64,000 nt of DNA, taken from positions 3,286,001-3,350,000 of the forward strand of contig NZ_FSRU01000001.1 of the NCBI RefSeq assembly GCF_900142845.1, given 5' to 3'. Numbering within the stretch: the first letter of the stretch is position 1; each line of letters starts with the position of its first letter. A model generated the notes under the pieces. The model had not been told where the DNA came from. It was given only the letters and a program-made list of their open reading frames with translations, and did no database searches. The translations under genes and the position numbers were made by a program. The DNA comes from Paraburkholderia phenazinium. Its GTDB lineage: Bacteria > Pseudomonadota > Gammaproteobacteria > Burkholderiales > Burkholderiaceae. Shown here one piece after another: positions 1 to 9,016 of the stretch.

Positions 1-298
1 GCAGCAGCACTTCCTTGATCTCGTCGCGCGTCACGCCATTGTTCTTCGCCGCGCGCAGATGCAAGGCAAGTTCTTCGCTGCGGTTGAGCGCCACCATCAG
101 GCCGATGGTCAGCAGGCTACGCGTGTGACGGGGCAAACCCTCGCGCGTCCAGATCTCCCCCCACGCATAGCGGGTGATGAAGTTCTGGAATTCCTCGGTG
201 ATCTCGGTGCGGTTGGCCAACGAGCGGTCGACGTGCGCGTCGCCCAGCACCGCACGGCGCACGTTCATTCCTGCTTCATAGCGTTCGTCGTCGTTCAT
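1..298 (-). CDS. pcaC: 4-carboxymuconolactone decarboxylase (partial, cut by window edge)
   Basis: The reverse strand reads MNDDERYEAGMNVRRAVLGD and continues in frame to the window edge, so the C-terminal part is missing. The AhpD-like CMD fold is recognisable from the stretch around LPRHTRSLLTIGLMVALNR. The enzyme decarboxylates gamma-carboxymuconolactone to beta-ketoadipate enol-lactone in protocatechuate degradation, in the cytoplasm. Its ATG overlaps the stop of pcaD by four bases (ATGA), so the two are translationally coupled. It is the last visible gene of a pcaI-J-B-D-C transcription unit. Identification is firm; the full length cannot be judged here. Confidence 0.93.
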   Translation of the reverse strand, partial: MNDDERYEAGMNVRRAVLGDAHVDRSLANRTEITEEFQNFITRYAWGEIWTREGLPRHTRSLLTIGLMVALNRSEELALHLRAAKNNGVTRDEIKEVLL

Positions 299-1086
299 TG
301 CTGCTCCGTGAGGAAGTCGAGAATAGTCTTCGTAAACGTTTCCGCCTGCTCGATGTTGGAAATATGCGAGGCGTCCAGTTCGACATAGCGGGCACCCGGA
401 ATCGCTGCGGCGAGTTCCTTCCCCTGTGCCGGCGTTGCCGCCAGATCGTGCGTACCGCTGATTACCAGCGCCGGCAGCTTGATGCCGGGGGCTTCGGGAC
501 GCAGGTCGGCGGCGTCGATCGCTTCGCAGTTGCTGGCGTAGCCTTCCTTGTCGGTGTGGACGAAGACGTCGCGGATCACCGAGAACATCAACGGCTGGCG
601 GGCAATGAACTCGCCGGTGAACCAGCGCGGCAGGACTGCTTCCGAAAGCGTCAGCATGCCTTCCTTACGCGCCCGTTCTGCACGCGGCACCCACACTTCC
701 GGCGAACCGATGCGCGCCGCCGTGTTGCAGAGCATGACGCGCTCGAAGCGGTTCGCATGACGCGCGGCGAGCGCAACGCCGGTCAGCCCACCCATCGACA
801 ACCCGCAAAAATTCGCCGTGGCGATCTTCAGCGTATCCATCAGACCCAACACGTCGCCGCTCAACTGTTCGATCGTGTAGGGCCCTTTCGGCGCCTCCGA
901 GTGACCGTGTCCGCGCGTGTCGTATCGCAAGACGCGAAACTGCTTCGACAACGCGGCGACCTGGGGCGTCCACATCGACATGTCGCTGCCGAGCGAATTC
1001 GACAGCACGATCCACGGTGCGTGTCCATGGCGATCGCCGTCGATCCGATAGTGAAGCTCGATGCCGTTGACTGCGGCGTAGGGCAT
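295..1086 (-). CDS. pcaD: 3-oxoadipate enol-lactonase
   Basis: Alpha/beta hydrolase of 263 residues that hydrolyses beta-ketoadipate enol-lactone to beta-ketoadipate. The nucleophile elbow GLSMGG and the oxyanion-side stretch around SNSLGSDMSMW are visible, and the catalytic His lies near the C-terminus in ELDASHISNIEQ. I start it at MPYAAVNG because AGAGGAG lies just upstream and the ATG follows the pcaB stop by four bases. A longer N-terminal version would run back into pcaB. It ends in a four-base overlap with pcaC. In some bacteria pcaD and pcaC are fused (pcaL); here they are separate. Confidence 0.95.
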   Translation of the reverse strand: MPYAAVNGIELHYRIDGDRHGHAPWIVLSNSLGSDMSMWTPQVAALSKQFRVLRYDTRGHGHSEAPKGPYTIEQLSGDVLGLMDTLKIATANFCGLSMGGLTGVALAARHANRFERVMLCNTAARIGSPEVWVPRAERARKEGMLTLSEAVLPRWFTGEFIARQPLMFSVIRDVFVHTDKEGYASNCEAIDAADLRPEAPGIKLPALVISGTHDLAATPAQGKELAAAIPGARYVELDASHISNIEQAETFTKTILDFLTEQQ

Positions 1087-1090
1087 TCCG

Positions 1091-2470
1091 TTACTCCTCT
1101 GAGGTGGCGCGGCCAGCGCGCTCGTCATGAAGGGCCAGCACGGCGTCTACATAGGCGTGCGCCTGGCCGACGTATTGAGCCGGGTCGAGCAGATGCCGCA
1201 ATTGCTCAACCGAAAGATGTTGGGTGACTGCGGCATCGGCCGCCAGCACGTCGAACAGCGTTTGCCCCGACTGCACCGCCGTTTTCGATGCGCGCTCAAC
1301 CAGATGATGCGCGTCGAGCCGGCCGATGCTATCGCCGAGCGCAAGCATCACCGATTCGCCGAGAATCAGGCCGTGCGTGACCTCGAGGTTCGCGGCGAGA
1401 CGCGCGACATTGACGTCCAGTCCGCTCGCGATCTGTTCGATATTGGCGAGCGCGCCGCCGGCGAGCCGGGCGAGATCGGGCAGCGCGTCCCACTCGGCCT
1501 GCCAGCCGCCGAGCGCGCGTTCGTGTTCCTGCACCATGCCCGACAGCACCGTGGCGACGAGGCCGGGCGCGCGCGTCGCGGCGGTCAGCACGGCCGCGCA
1601 GCCGACCGGGTTGCGCTTGTGCGGCATGGTCGACGACCCGCCCTTGCCCGCCGCGGCCGGTTCGGCCAGCTCGCCGAGTTCGGTTTGCATCTGCAGGGAA
1701 ATATCGCGAGCGATCTTGCCGAGCGTGCCGATCAGCATGCCGAACCACGCGGCGGTTTCGGCCATGCGATCGCGCTGCGTGTGCCACGGCACCGCGGGCA
1801 CCGTCAGCTTCAGTTCCGCGCCTAGCGTCTGCGTCACCGCCGGTGCTGCGTCGCGCAAGCTTGCAAGCGTACCGGCCGCGCCGCCGAACTGCAGCACCAG
1901 CACGCGCGGGCGCAACGCCTCGAGCCGCTCGCGATGACGCAGCAAGGCGTCGAGCCACTGCGCGAACTTCAGACCCAGCGTGATGGGCAGCGCCTGCTGC
2001 AACCACGTGCGGCCGATCATCGGCGTGGCGCGATGCTTGCGCGCCAGCGCGGCGAGCGCCGTGCAGGTGGATTGCAGATGAGGATCGAGCAGGTCGAAGC
2101 TGTCGCGCAGTTGCAGGACGGTCGCGGTATCGATGATGTCCTGGCTCGTCGCGCCCCAATGGACGTATTTCGACGCTTCCGCGTCCGCCGCCTTGACGCG
2201 TGCGGTCAGTTGCTTGACCAGAGGAATGGCGAGATTGCCGCCGAGCGCGGCATCCTGCGCGAGGGCCTCGGCATTCAGTTGATCCGCCTGACAGGCGGCT
2301 TCGATCGCGGCCACCGCCGACGACGGAATCACGTTGTGCGCCGCCGATGCGCGCGCCAGCGCCGCTTCGACATCGAGCATGCGCTGCAGCGTCGCGCGTG
2401 GCGACCAGATATCGTTCATTGGCTGCGTGCCGCAGAGGAGACCGGTCAGACGGGCGCTGGCTTCGAGCAT
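1091..2470 (-). CDS. pcaB: 3-carboxy-cis,cis-muconate cycloisomerase
   Basis: A 459-residue member of the fumarase/aspartase superfamily, of normal length for PcaB. The superfamily signature GKGGSSTMPHKRNPVGC is intact, and so is the first conserved region (WGATSQDIIDTA). It converts beta-carboxy-cis,cis-muconate to gamma-carboxymuconolactone. The start MLEASARLTGLL matches the usual PcaB N-terminus, but no strong Shine-Dalgarno sequence is visible. A gap of about 130 bp separates it from pcaJ upstream, and pcaD follows by four bases. The protocatechuate dioxygenase genes pcaHG are not in the window. Confidence 0.95.
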   Translation of the reverse strand: MLEASARLTGLLCGTQPMNDIWSPRATLQRMLDVEAALARASAAHNVIPSSAVAAIEAACQADQLNAEALAQDAALGGNLAIPLVKQLTARVKAADAEASKYVHWGATSQDIIDTATVLQLRDSFDLLDPHLQSTCTALAALARKHRATPMIGRTWLQQALPITLGLKFAQWLDALLRHRERLEALRPRVLVLQFGGAAGTLASLRDAAPAVTQTLGAELKLTVPAVPWHTQRDRMAETAAWFGMLIGTLGKIARDISLQMQTELGELAEPAAAGKGGSSTMPHKRNPVGCAAVLTAATRAPGLVATVLSGMVQEHERALGGWQAEWDALPDLARLAGGALANIEQIASGLDVNVARLAANLEVTHGLILGESVMLALGDSIGRLDAHHLVERASKTAVQSGQTLFDVLAADAAVTQHLSVEQLRHLLDPAQYVGQAHAYVDAVLALHDERAGRATSEE

Positions 2471-2599
2471 GGTGGAATTGGCAAAACGGAGAAGAAGGTA
2501 GGGTCCGCCCGCGCCGGACTCAGCGCAAGCGGAGCAGGCACGGTGTTCGGCACGCGGACCGATACATTAGACACCATTGTGCCAAACGCTGCGCCGGGA

Positions 2600-3259
2600 T
2601 CAGGCGGCGCGCGCCGCCTGGGTGCCGTCGATCAGCGGAACGCCCGTCAGCTTGTGCAGCTCGGCGAAGTCGATGTCCGAGAAAATCTCGCGCACCACGA
2701 GGCCATCGGCGGTCACGTCGATCATGGCGAGATCCGTGTAGATGCGGTCCACGCACGCCACGCCCGTCACCGGGTAGCTGCATTGCGCGGCGATCTTGCT
2801 TTCGCCCTGCTTGGTCAGGTGTTCCATCATCACGTAGACCTGCTTAGCGCCGATGGCCAGATCCATTGCGCCGCCGACTGCCGGAATCGCATCCGGTGCG
2901 CCGGTGTGCCAGTTCGCGAGATCGCCCTTGGCCGACACCTGGAACGCGCCCAGCACGCAAAAGTCGAGATGGCCGCCGCGCATCATTGCAAAGGAGTCCG
3001 CATGATGGAAGTAAGCGCCGCCAGTCAGCAGCGTGACGTGCTGCTTGCCGGCATTGATCAGTTCGTCGTCCTCTTCGCCTTTCGCGGGCGCCGGGCCCAT
3101 GCCGAGCAGGCCGTTTTCGCTGTGCAGGAAGATTTCCTTGTCGGCGGCGAGGTGGTTGGCCACCAGCGTCGGCACGCCAATGCCGAGATTCACATACGCG
3201 CCTTCGGGGATGTCCTGGGCGACGCGCTTGGCCATTTCATCGCGGGTCAGTTTTTTCAT
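2600..3259 (-). CDS. pcaJ: 3-oxoadipate CoA-transferase, beta subunit
   Basis: The 219-residue beta subunit of succinyl-CoA:3-oxoadipate CoA-transferase starts MKKLTRDEMAKRVAQDIPEG and carries the subunit B signature NLGIGVPT. The catalytic glutamate is expected in LHSENGLLGMGP. With PcaI it activates beta-ketoadipate before thiolysis. The ATG is preceded by GAGGAG, which overlaps the pcaI stop codon; the intergenic gap is 11 bp. It could also be called a scoB-type 3-oxoacid CoA-transferase, but the pca context decides for pcaJ. Confidence 0.93.
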   Translation of the reverse strand: MKKLTRDEMAKRVAQDIPEGAYVNLGIGVPTLVANHLAADKEIFLHSENGLLGMGPAPAKGEEDDELINAGKQHVTLLTGGAYFHHADSFAMMRGGHLDFCVLGAFQVSAKGDLANWHTGAPDAIPAVGGAMDLAIGAKQVYVMMEHLTKQGESKIAAQCSYPVTGVACVDRIYTDLAMIDVTADGLVVREIFSDIDFAELHKLTGVPLIDGTQAARAA

Positions 3260-3270
3260 GTCGGGTCTCC

Positions 3271-3975
3271 TCAGGCGGCAGTCGCGGATGCAAGTTCGGC
3301 TTGATGCGTCGCCTGCGGCACTTCGATCACGCGTTGCACGAAGATGCCAGGTGTGACGATCTCTTCGGGATCGAGCTCGCCGAGCGGCACGACTTTCGAT
3401 ACCTGCACGATCGCGGTTTTCGCGGCGCTCGCCATGATCGGGCCGAAGTTGCGCGCCGTCTTGCGATAGACCAGATTGCCCCAGCGATCGCCCTTGAACG
3501 CCTTGACGAGTGCGAAGTCGGCGTGCAGCGGCGACTCCAGCACGTAATGCCGGCCGTCGATCAGGCGGGTTTCCTTGCCCTCGGCGAGCTTCGTGCCGTA
3601 GCCGGTGGGCGTGAAGAAGCCGCCGATGCCGGCGCCGGCGGCGCGAATGCGCTCGGCCAGGTTGCCTTGCGGCACGAGTTCGAGCTCGATTTCGCCGGCG
3701 CGGTAAAGCGCGTCGAACACATACGAATCGGTCTGGCGCGGAAACGAACAGATGATCTTGCGCACCCGCTTGGCCTTGAGCAAGGCAGCGAGGCCGATGT
3801 CGCCATTGCCCGCATTGTTGTTGACGATAGTGAGCTCGCGCGCGCCCTGTTCGATCAGCGCGTCGATGAGTTCGGACGGCATGCCGGCCGTGCCGAAGCC
3901 GCCGATCATGACGGTCGCGCCGTCGTGCACGTCGGCGACGGCCGACTGAAGTGACTCGAAAATCTTGTTGATCAT
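3271..3975 (-). CDS. pcaI: 3-oxoadipate CoA-transferase, alpha subunit
   Basis: The 234-residue alpha subunit starts MINKIFESLQSAVADVHDG. The CoA-transferase family I glycine-rich motif GGFGTAGMPSELIDAL is present, followed by the NNNAGNGD loop. It forms a heterodimer or heterotetramer with PcaJ. It is the first gene of the pcaI-J-B-D-C unit, and about 145 bp upstream lie two IclR-family-like sites. I chose the ATG at 3975 by alignment to the family N-terminus; an in-frame extension upstream has no family resemblance. Confidence 0.93.
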   Translation of the reverse strand: MINKIFESLQSAVADVHDGATVMIGGFGTAGMPSELIDALIEQGARELTIVNNNAGNGDIGLAALLKAKRVRKIICSFPRQTDSYVFDALYRAGEIELELVPQGNLAERIRAAGAGIGGFFTPTGYGTKLAEGKETRLIDGRHYVLESPLHADFALVKAFKGDRWGNLVYRKTARNFGPIMASAAKTAIVQVSKVVPLGELDPEEIVTPGIFVQRVIEVPQATHQAELASATAA

Positions 3976-4119
3976 GTCGAATTCCCTTTGGGACGCACCG
4001 CACCGTGCCGCTCGATCCGCAGCGGCTCGCCTTGCCGGCGAGCTGCGTTGAACAACACACGGGACGGTCTCCACGTCCTTGTCATGGCGCGTAGACCAGA
4101 AGGGGTCAACACGCAATTT

Positions 4120-4153
4120 GTTCGCTATATGAACAGTGATTCGTTTAGCGAAC
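4120..4153. promoter_or_regulatory. Pair of IclR-family (PcaR/PobR-like) operator sites upstream of pcaI
   Basis: Two 15-bp sites in inverted orientation, GTTCGCTATATGAAC (4120-4134) and ATTCGTTTAGCGAAC (4139-4153), are centred 19 bp apart. Both resemble the GTTCG-N5-CGAAC type of site bound by PcaR/PobR in pseudomonads. On the minus strand they lie just upstream of a possible -35 (TTGACC, complement of 4104-4109), which is the usual place for an activator. No IclR-family regulator gene is in the window, so the binding protein is inferred. The rest of 3976-4336 holds no gene that I can see. Confidence 0.55.
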
Positions 4154-4336
4154 GCACTGGCGCATTATGAAAGGCGGCCGTTCAGCTTGTCAAGGCGGGG
4201 ATATCCATGATCCGCTTTTCTGGGTGGGTTTGCAGGCTGGGGGGCGTTAAGACGCCAAGTGAGTCGGAAGTCTCACGCGCTGAGTAAATCTTCTGATTGA
4301 AAAGAAGAAGTGCCTGATTGTTTATCTCATTCAGGA

Positions 4337-4366
4337 TAAATATTATCTTTATTCAGATAATATTTA
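4337..4366. repeat. Perfect 12-bp inverted repeat upstream of the S8 protease
   Basis: TAAATATTATCT (4337-4348) and AGATAATATTTA (4355-4366) are perfect inverted repeats around a 6-base centre. They end 14 bases before the protease ATG. The AT-rich arms stand out against the GC-rich surroundings. It could be a repressor operator or a hairpin in the mRNA leader next to the ribosome binding site. No T-tract follows it on the plus strand. Confidence 0.7.
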
Positions 4367-4380
4367 GAGACGAAGAAATA

Positions 4381-6498
4381 ATGCGAACCAAGAGACATCA
4401 CAACGGACGGAATGATTTAGGCAGACAGCGTTCGATCCGCAACCTGATTGGGCCGAAATCCAGCGTACGTCGCGTGCTTGCCGGCGCCGCCTGCCTGTCG
4501 CTTTCACTGGCGCTCACAGCCTGCGGCGGCGGCGACAACGCCACGACCGCCGAAGCCACCCCAGCGGCGCAAAACGCGGCGGAGGTCGCGGCCGCGGCCA
4601 GCGCTGCCAGTGCAACCAGCGTCCCGCTGGCGACGTCGCTCAAGATGAATACGAGCAGCATCGATTCCAACACGTCCATCGACCGCTTTATCGTCAGATA
4701 CAAGACCGGCACCGCGGAACGCGGTTCGACCTCATCGGCCCAGTCGCAACTCGACAAGCTGGCCGGCGCCCTGCCCGCTCGGGCGCACCATGTTCGCCGC
4801 ATGGGGATTGGCTCCGACGTGGTGACGACCGAGCGCAAGCTCAACGCCAATGAAGCCAAAGCATTCATGCGTGCGATGGCATCGGACCCGAACGTCGAAT
4901 ACGTCGAGCCCGACAGGGAAATGTCCGGCACCATGGTTCCAAACGACCCGGAGTACGTCAATCAGTGGGGCTTGAGTTCAAACCTGAAGCCCGGCAACGC
5001 CATGGTTGGAATACGCGCCGAGGGCGCCTTCGACAGCGCTAACGGCGCTGGGGCAGTCATCGCCGTGATCGACAACGGCGTGACCAGCCACAGCGATCTC
5101 AACGCCCATATCCTTCCAGGATACGACTTCACCGCGAACAACCGCGGTAGCAACGGCACCAATCCTGGGCGCATCAATGAAACCTGCGAGGTTGTCTGGC
5201 ACGGCACGCACGTCGCGGGCATCGCCGGCGCGTTGACGAATAACGGCGTGGGCATAGCAGGTGTTGCGCCAGCCGCCAAAATTGTCCCGGTTCGCGTATT
5301 GAACGCGTGCGCGAAAGGCTACACATCGGATATCGCCGACGGCATGACATGGGCGGCCGGAGGAAGTATTCCGGGTGTACCCGACAACCCCAACCCTGCC
5401 AGTGTCATCAACGTGAGCCTTGGTGGACTCGGGTCTTGCGAGACCACCTTTCAGACCGCGATTGATTACGCAGTCAGCCGGGGGGCCGTCGTTGTAGCGG
5501 CGGCCGGCAACAACAGCGGTGACGCGTCGAATTTCGAGCCGGCCAACTGCCGTAATGTGGTCAATGTCGGGGGCATCAATCGCATTGGATGGCGATGGGT
5601 CGACTCGAACTTCGGGCTGAACGTGGATATTGCCGCCCCCGCGGACTCGATCTGGTCGACCTACAACAACGGAACGTCGACCCCAGGTACCGAAGGCTAT
5701 GCGTATATGAGCGGCACCTCGATGGCAGCGCCCATGGTGAGTGGCGTCATTGCACTGGCCCAGTCGGTGGCGCCGAGGCCATTGACCCCGGCAGAAATGC
5801 GCACCCTTCTCACACAGAACGTACAGCCGTTCCCTAACGGCCAGCCGGATCAGCCCATCGGGCCCGGCATTCTGGATGCGAATGCCACGGTCAATGCCGC
5901 AAAGTCGGGGAAAATTCCAGCGGCGGCAAATTTCACTTGCACGGAGAGCACGTCGATCATGCAGGTGACATGCACGGACCTCTCTACGGCGCGCGGTGCG
6001 CCCATCAGTTCATGGGCCTGGAATTTAGGCACCGGCGGCCCCGATATGGTCCGGACACAATCGGTCAATCCCTGGACGAACTATGACTACCCAGGTACTT
6101 ATCCGATCACCCTGACGGTTACCGATAGCACCGGCGCCGTTAGCAAGTTGACGCGTTCGTTCCGGGTCCTTCCCCCGACACTTACCGATCTGAGCGCCGG
6201 CATTCCCACGACAATTTCGGCAAAAAACGGTGAGATGCAGAATTACGATCTGGTCGTGCCTGCTGGTGTGAAAAGCCTGACTTTTACCCTGTCGCCCGGA
6301 GCCAGCAGCCAAACCGCGCTTCTGGACACTCGGGCCGGCACGCCTTCATCGCTCCACCCCGATTGCGAGTCGATCATGGTGAGAGGCGGCGCGGCCACCT
6401 GCACGATCGCCAACCCGGCACCCGGAAGTTACTACGCCATTGTTAGTGCAAACACCAAGTTAAGCGGAGTCACCCTCCTCGCGACTCTCACGCAATAG
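4381..6498 (+). CDS. Secreted subtilisin-like (S8) serine peptidase with PKD-like C-terminal region
   Basis: A 705-residue exported protease. The catalytic triad is complete: Asp231 in VIAVIDNGV, His277 in WHGTHVAGIAG and Ser447 in SGTSMAAPMVSG. A long basic N-terminus precedes a hydrophobic stretch ending LALTACGGG, a possible lipobox with Cys48. An I9-like propeptide (FIVRYKTGT to YVEPDREM) is followed by the peptidase domain. A PKD-like domain lies at about 517-597 (ISSWAWNLG to YPGTYPITLTVTD), and a bacterial pre-peptidase C-terminal-like domain ends the protein. I start at MRTKRHHNG; an in-frame extension upstream would pass through the inverted repeat and looks unlike coding sequence. 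It appears monocistronic. Confidence 0.9.
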   Translation: MRTKRHHNGRNDLGRQRSIRNLIGPKSSVRRVLAGAACLSLSLALTACGGGDNATTAEATPAAQNAAEVAAAASAASATSVPLATSLKMNTSSIDSNTSIDRFIVRYKTGTAERGSTSSAQSQLDKLAGALPARAHHVRRMGIGSDVVTTERKLNANEAKAFMRAMASDPNVEYVEPDREMSGTMVPNDPEYVNQWGLSSNLKPGNAMVGIRAEGAFDSANGAGAVIAVIDNGVTSHSDLNAHILPGYDFTANNRGSNGTNPGRINETCEVVWHGTHVAGIAGALTNNGVGIAGVAPAAKIVPVRVLNACAKGYTSDIADGMTWAAGGSIPGVPDNPNPASVINVSLGGLGSCETTFQTAIDYAVSRGAVVVAAAGNNSGDASNFEPANCRNVVNVGGINRIGWRWVDSNFGLNVDIAAPADSIWSTYNNGTSTPGTEGYAYMSGTSMAAPMVSGVIALAQSVAPRPLTPAEMRTLLTQNVQPFPNGQPDQPIGPGILDANATVNAAKSGKIPAAANFTCTESTSIMQVTCTDLSTARGAPISSWAWNLGTGGPDMVRTQSVNPWTNYDYPGTYPITLTVTDSTGAVSKLTRSFRVLPPTLTDLSAGIPTTISAKNGEMQNYDLVVPAGVKSLTFTLSPGASSQTALLDTRAGTPSSLHPDCESIMVRGGAATCTIANPAPGSYYAIVSANTKLSGVTLLATLTQ

Positions 6499-6575
6499 CT
6501 TGTCACCGCACAACGACACCCCGGATCGCTGTTTCCGATTCGGGGCGTCCATCAAAGTCAAACTATGGCGAGAAC

Positions 6576-7859
6576 ATGCCCTCTATAGCCACCCTGCAAG
6601 ACCAGTTAGACCGTGTCGCGGCATTGGCAAAGACCGATCGCACCCGTGAACTCGACGAATTCATCACGCAGCTAAGAACCCATTTTTCCGATCATGCCGA
6701 GTCGCTTAAATCCTTAGCTTTCCTGCTCAATCAGAATGACAGGTTTGGCGATGCGGTTAGCGTGGCGAAACAAGGACTCGCGCTTGACCCGCTACACCCG
6801 TTGCTACACCACAATGCCGCGCGGGCGCTTGGGATGCTTGGCAACGTAGCTGAAAGTCTGGTGTACAGCAGGGAAGCTGTCCGGCTTCTGCCCGACAATC
6901 CTTATATGCATTTCCACCTCGCAGGTACGTTGCTCGGTTTGGGAAAGCTCGATGAAGGATGGCAGCACTATCGGTGGTTTTATGACTTACCCGGCATGGA
7001 CCGGCAACTTGTACGGCTGAATTTTCCCCAATGGCGAGGGGAGTCGCTGACTGGACGCACGTTTCTCCTTGTCGGAGAACAGGGCCGGGGCGATGAAATC
7101 CAGTTCATCAGGTTCGCCGAGTGGCTGCACAGACAGGGAGCCATCGTTGATGTGCTGGTTAGTCAACCCATCGCGGGCATAGCGGCCAGCATCGCGGGAG
7201 TGCGAGCCGTGTTCACCACCGTACCGCCTGGCGCCTATGACTACTGGAGCCATATGCTAAAGATGCCCGAGCATATGAAACTCAATCAGTCGATGCTCCC
7301 CATCGCCACGCGGTACATCGCCGCATCGTCAGACAAGCTTGCCTATTGGCGCGCTCACGTTGATGCACTTCCAACACGTCCGGCACATGCGAAGACAAGG
7401 CGAATGGGTGTCGTGTGGGCAGGAGGCCCGCACCATGTGCTCGACCGCTTCCGGTCTATCCACCTTGACGCACTGAAGCCGCTTTTCGCGTTGCCGGGAA
7501 CAAGCTGGTATTCGGTCCAGAAAGGGGACCGCGAGTGCGAAAGCGAAGCCTTAGCGGACGAATTCGACTTGCATACGCTCGGCCCGGCAATCCAGGACTT
7601 CACCGACACGCTCGCGATACTTGAGACGCTCGACCTGCTCATCACCGTCGACACGTCCGTCGCGCATCTTGCCGGTGCGGCCGGACGGCCAGTATGGGTG
7701 CTCCTGCCCACTTGTGCAGACTGGCGATGGATGGTCGATAGAACCGACACCCCGTGGTACCCGTCAATGCGACTCTTCCGCCAACGCGAACTCGGCCAGT
7801 GGGACGAGGTGATCGAAGAGGTACGCAATGCGCTGCGCGAATGGCAGGCCGCCAGATAG
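6576..7859 (+). CDS. TPR protein with glycosyltransferase family 9-like domain
   Basis: A 427-residue cytoplasmic protein. Residues about 45-140 look like tetratricopeptide repeats (for example SLKSLAFLLNQNDRFGDAVS and DPLHPLLHHNAARALGMLGN). The C-terminal half resembles heptosyltransferase/ADP-heptose:LPS transferases (GT9). It has the acceptor-side glycine motif LLVGEQGRGDEIQF and the nucleotide-binding region ITVDTSVAHLAGAAGRPVWVLLP near the C-terminus. Such proteins are common in Burkholderiaceae and are linked to glycosylation of surface or secreted proteins. The substrate is unknown. The gene follows the protease by 77 bp on the same strand, which could mean shared transcription, but a hairpin-like sequence lies between them. 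Confidence 0.8.
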   Translation: MPSIATLQDQLDRVAALAKTDRTRELDEFITQLRTHFSDHAESLKSLAFLLNQNDRFGDAVSVAKQGLALDPLHPLLHHNAARALGMLGNVAESLVYSREAVRLLPDNPYMHFHLAGTLLGLGKLDEGWQHYRWFYDLPGMDRQLVRLNFPQWRGESLTGRTFLLVGEQGRGDEIQFIRFAEWLHRQGAIVDVLVSQPIAGIAASIAGVRAVFTTVPPGAYDYWSHMLKMPEHMKLNQSMLPIATRYIAASSDKLAYWRAHVDALPTRPAHAKTRRMGVVWAGGPHHVLDRFRSIHLDALKPLFALPGTSWYSVQKGDRECESEALADEFDLHTLGPAIQDFTDTLAILETLDLLITVDTSVAHLAGAAGRPVWVLLPTCADWRWMVDRTDTPWYPSMRLFRQRELGQWDEVIEEVRNALREWQAAR

Positions 7860-7949
7860 GCCTCGGCGCTTTCCCCAATATCCGTCCGGGCGATTAACGC
7901 GGTATGGTCTATACGCTGAAACGATACTCCACCCGCCGCCCCCGCCCGC

Positions 7950-8873
7950 ATGTCCGAACTCGACCTGAACCTGATCCCTTACCTCGTTGCGATGGAGGAA
8001 ACCCGCAACGTCAGCCGCGCGGCCGAACGGCTCGGCGTCAGCCAGCCGCGCGTGAGCACAGCGCTTGGACGGCTGCGCGAGTACTTCGGCGATCAGCTCT
8101 TCGTGCGCACCTCGCGCGGCATGGAGCCGACGCCGCGGGCGCTCGCCCTGATCCCCGCCGCGCGTGAAGCGCTGACGCGGATCAAACAAGGCATGCTGGA
8201 CGCGCAAGACTTCGATCCCGCCACGACCACGCATACGTTTTCCATTGCTCTCTCCGACGTCGGCGAAATCGTGTTTTTGCCGCGCCTGCTGCAACTCTTC
8301 GCCGAGCGCGCGCCGCATGCGAATCTGCGCTCGGTGTCGCTGCCGCCTTCGCAGATCGAACGCGGCCTCGAATCGGGCGACGTCGATCTGGCGGTCGGCT
8401 ATTTCCCGGATCTGTCGGGCAACAACTTCTTTCAGCAACGCCTCTTCACCCATCGCTTCATCTGCCTGATGCGCAGCGACCATCCCCTCACCCGCGCGCC
8501 GCTCACGTTGCCGCAGTTCGTCGCGTCCGGTCATGCGGTCGTGCGCGCCGAGGGCCGCAGCCAGGAAGTCCTCGAGCAATTCCTTGAGAAAAAGCGCATC
8601 CGGCGCCGCGCCGTGCTGGAGACTTCGCACTTCATGAGCTTGCCGTTCATCCTCGCGCGCACGGACCTGATCGCCACGGTGCCGCACGCCATCGGCTTTG
8701 CGTACGTCTCGGAACACGCGTCGATCACGCTCGTCGAACCGCCGCTCGAGTTGCCGCGCTTCGATCTGAAGCAGCACTGGCATCGCAAGTTTCATAACGA
8801 TCCGCGGGCAGGCTGGTTACGCAGTATCGTCGCCGGGCTGTTTAACGACGCCATGGATGAATGGCCGAAATAG
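7950..8873 (+). CDS. LysR-family transcriptional regulator
   Basis: A 307-residue LysR-type regulator. The N-terminal winged HTH is clear ([20 protein letters not shown]), followed by a LysR substrate-binding domain from about residue 90. The [10 protein letters not shown]... stretch and a C-terminal [13 protein letters not shown] motif resemble the NahR/LinR/NodD-like subgroup, which often responds to aromatic compounds. Neighbours are the TPR glycosyltransferase upstream and folE downstream. Neither looks like an obvious target, so its regulon is unknown. Confidence 0.9.
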   Translation: MSELDLNLIPYLVAMEETRNVSRAAERLGVSQPRVSTALGRLREYFGDQLFVRTSRGMEPTPRALALIPAAREALTRIKQGMLDAQDFDPATTTHTFSIALSDVGEIVFLPRLLQLFAERAPHANLRSVSLPPSQIERGLESGDVDLAVGYFPDLSGNNFFQQRLFTHRFICLMRSDHPLTRAPLTLPQFVASGHAVVRAEGRSQEVLEQFLEKKRIRRRAVLETSHFMSLPFILARTDLIATVPHAIGFAYVSEHASITLVEPPLELPRFDLKQHWHRKFHNDPRAGWLRSIVAGLFNDAMDEWPK

Positions 8874-9016
8874 CGCTCCAGCACAGGCGAGCCCTTGGAC
8901 CACAGGGCAATCGGCGCGTGGCCGGCCAGCCGCTGCGCACGCCGCAACGCAAAACATGGAACAATGGCCGTTGCCGTCCGCGGCCATATTCAACATGCGA
9001 GTTCAAGGAGCGAAGG

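Noticed and set aside
298..1227. Long plus-strand open frame opposite pcaD and pcaB
   Set aside because: It is a mirror of real genes on the other strand in GC-rich DNA, rich in Arg and His, without domains; the minus-strand pca genes are certain.
6519..6547. Terminator after the S8 protease gene
   Set aside because: An imperfect stem (9 of 10) is present but there is no T tract, so I did not call it.
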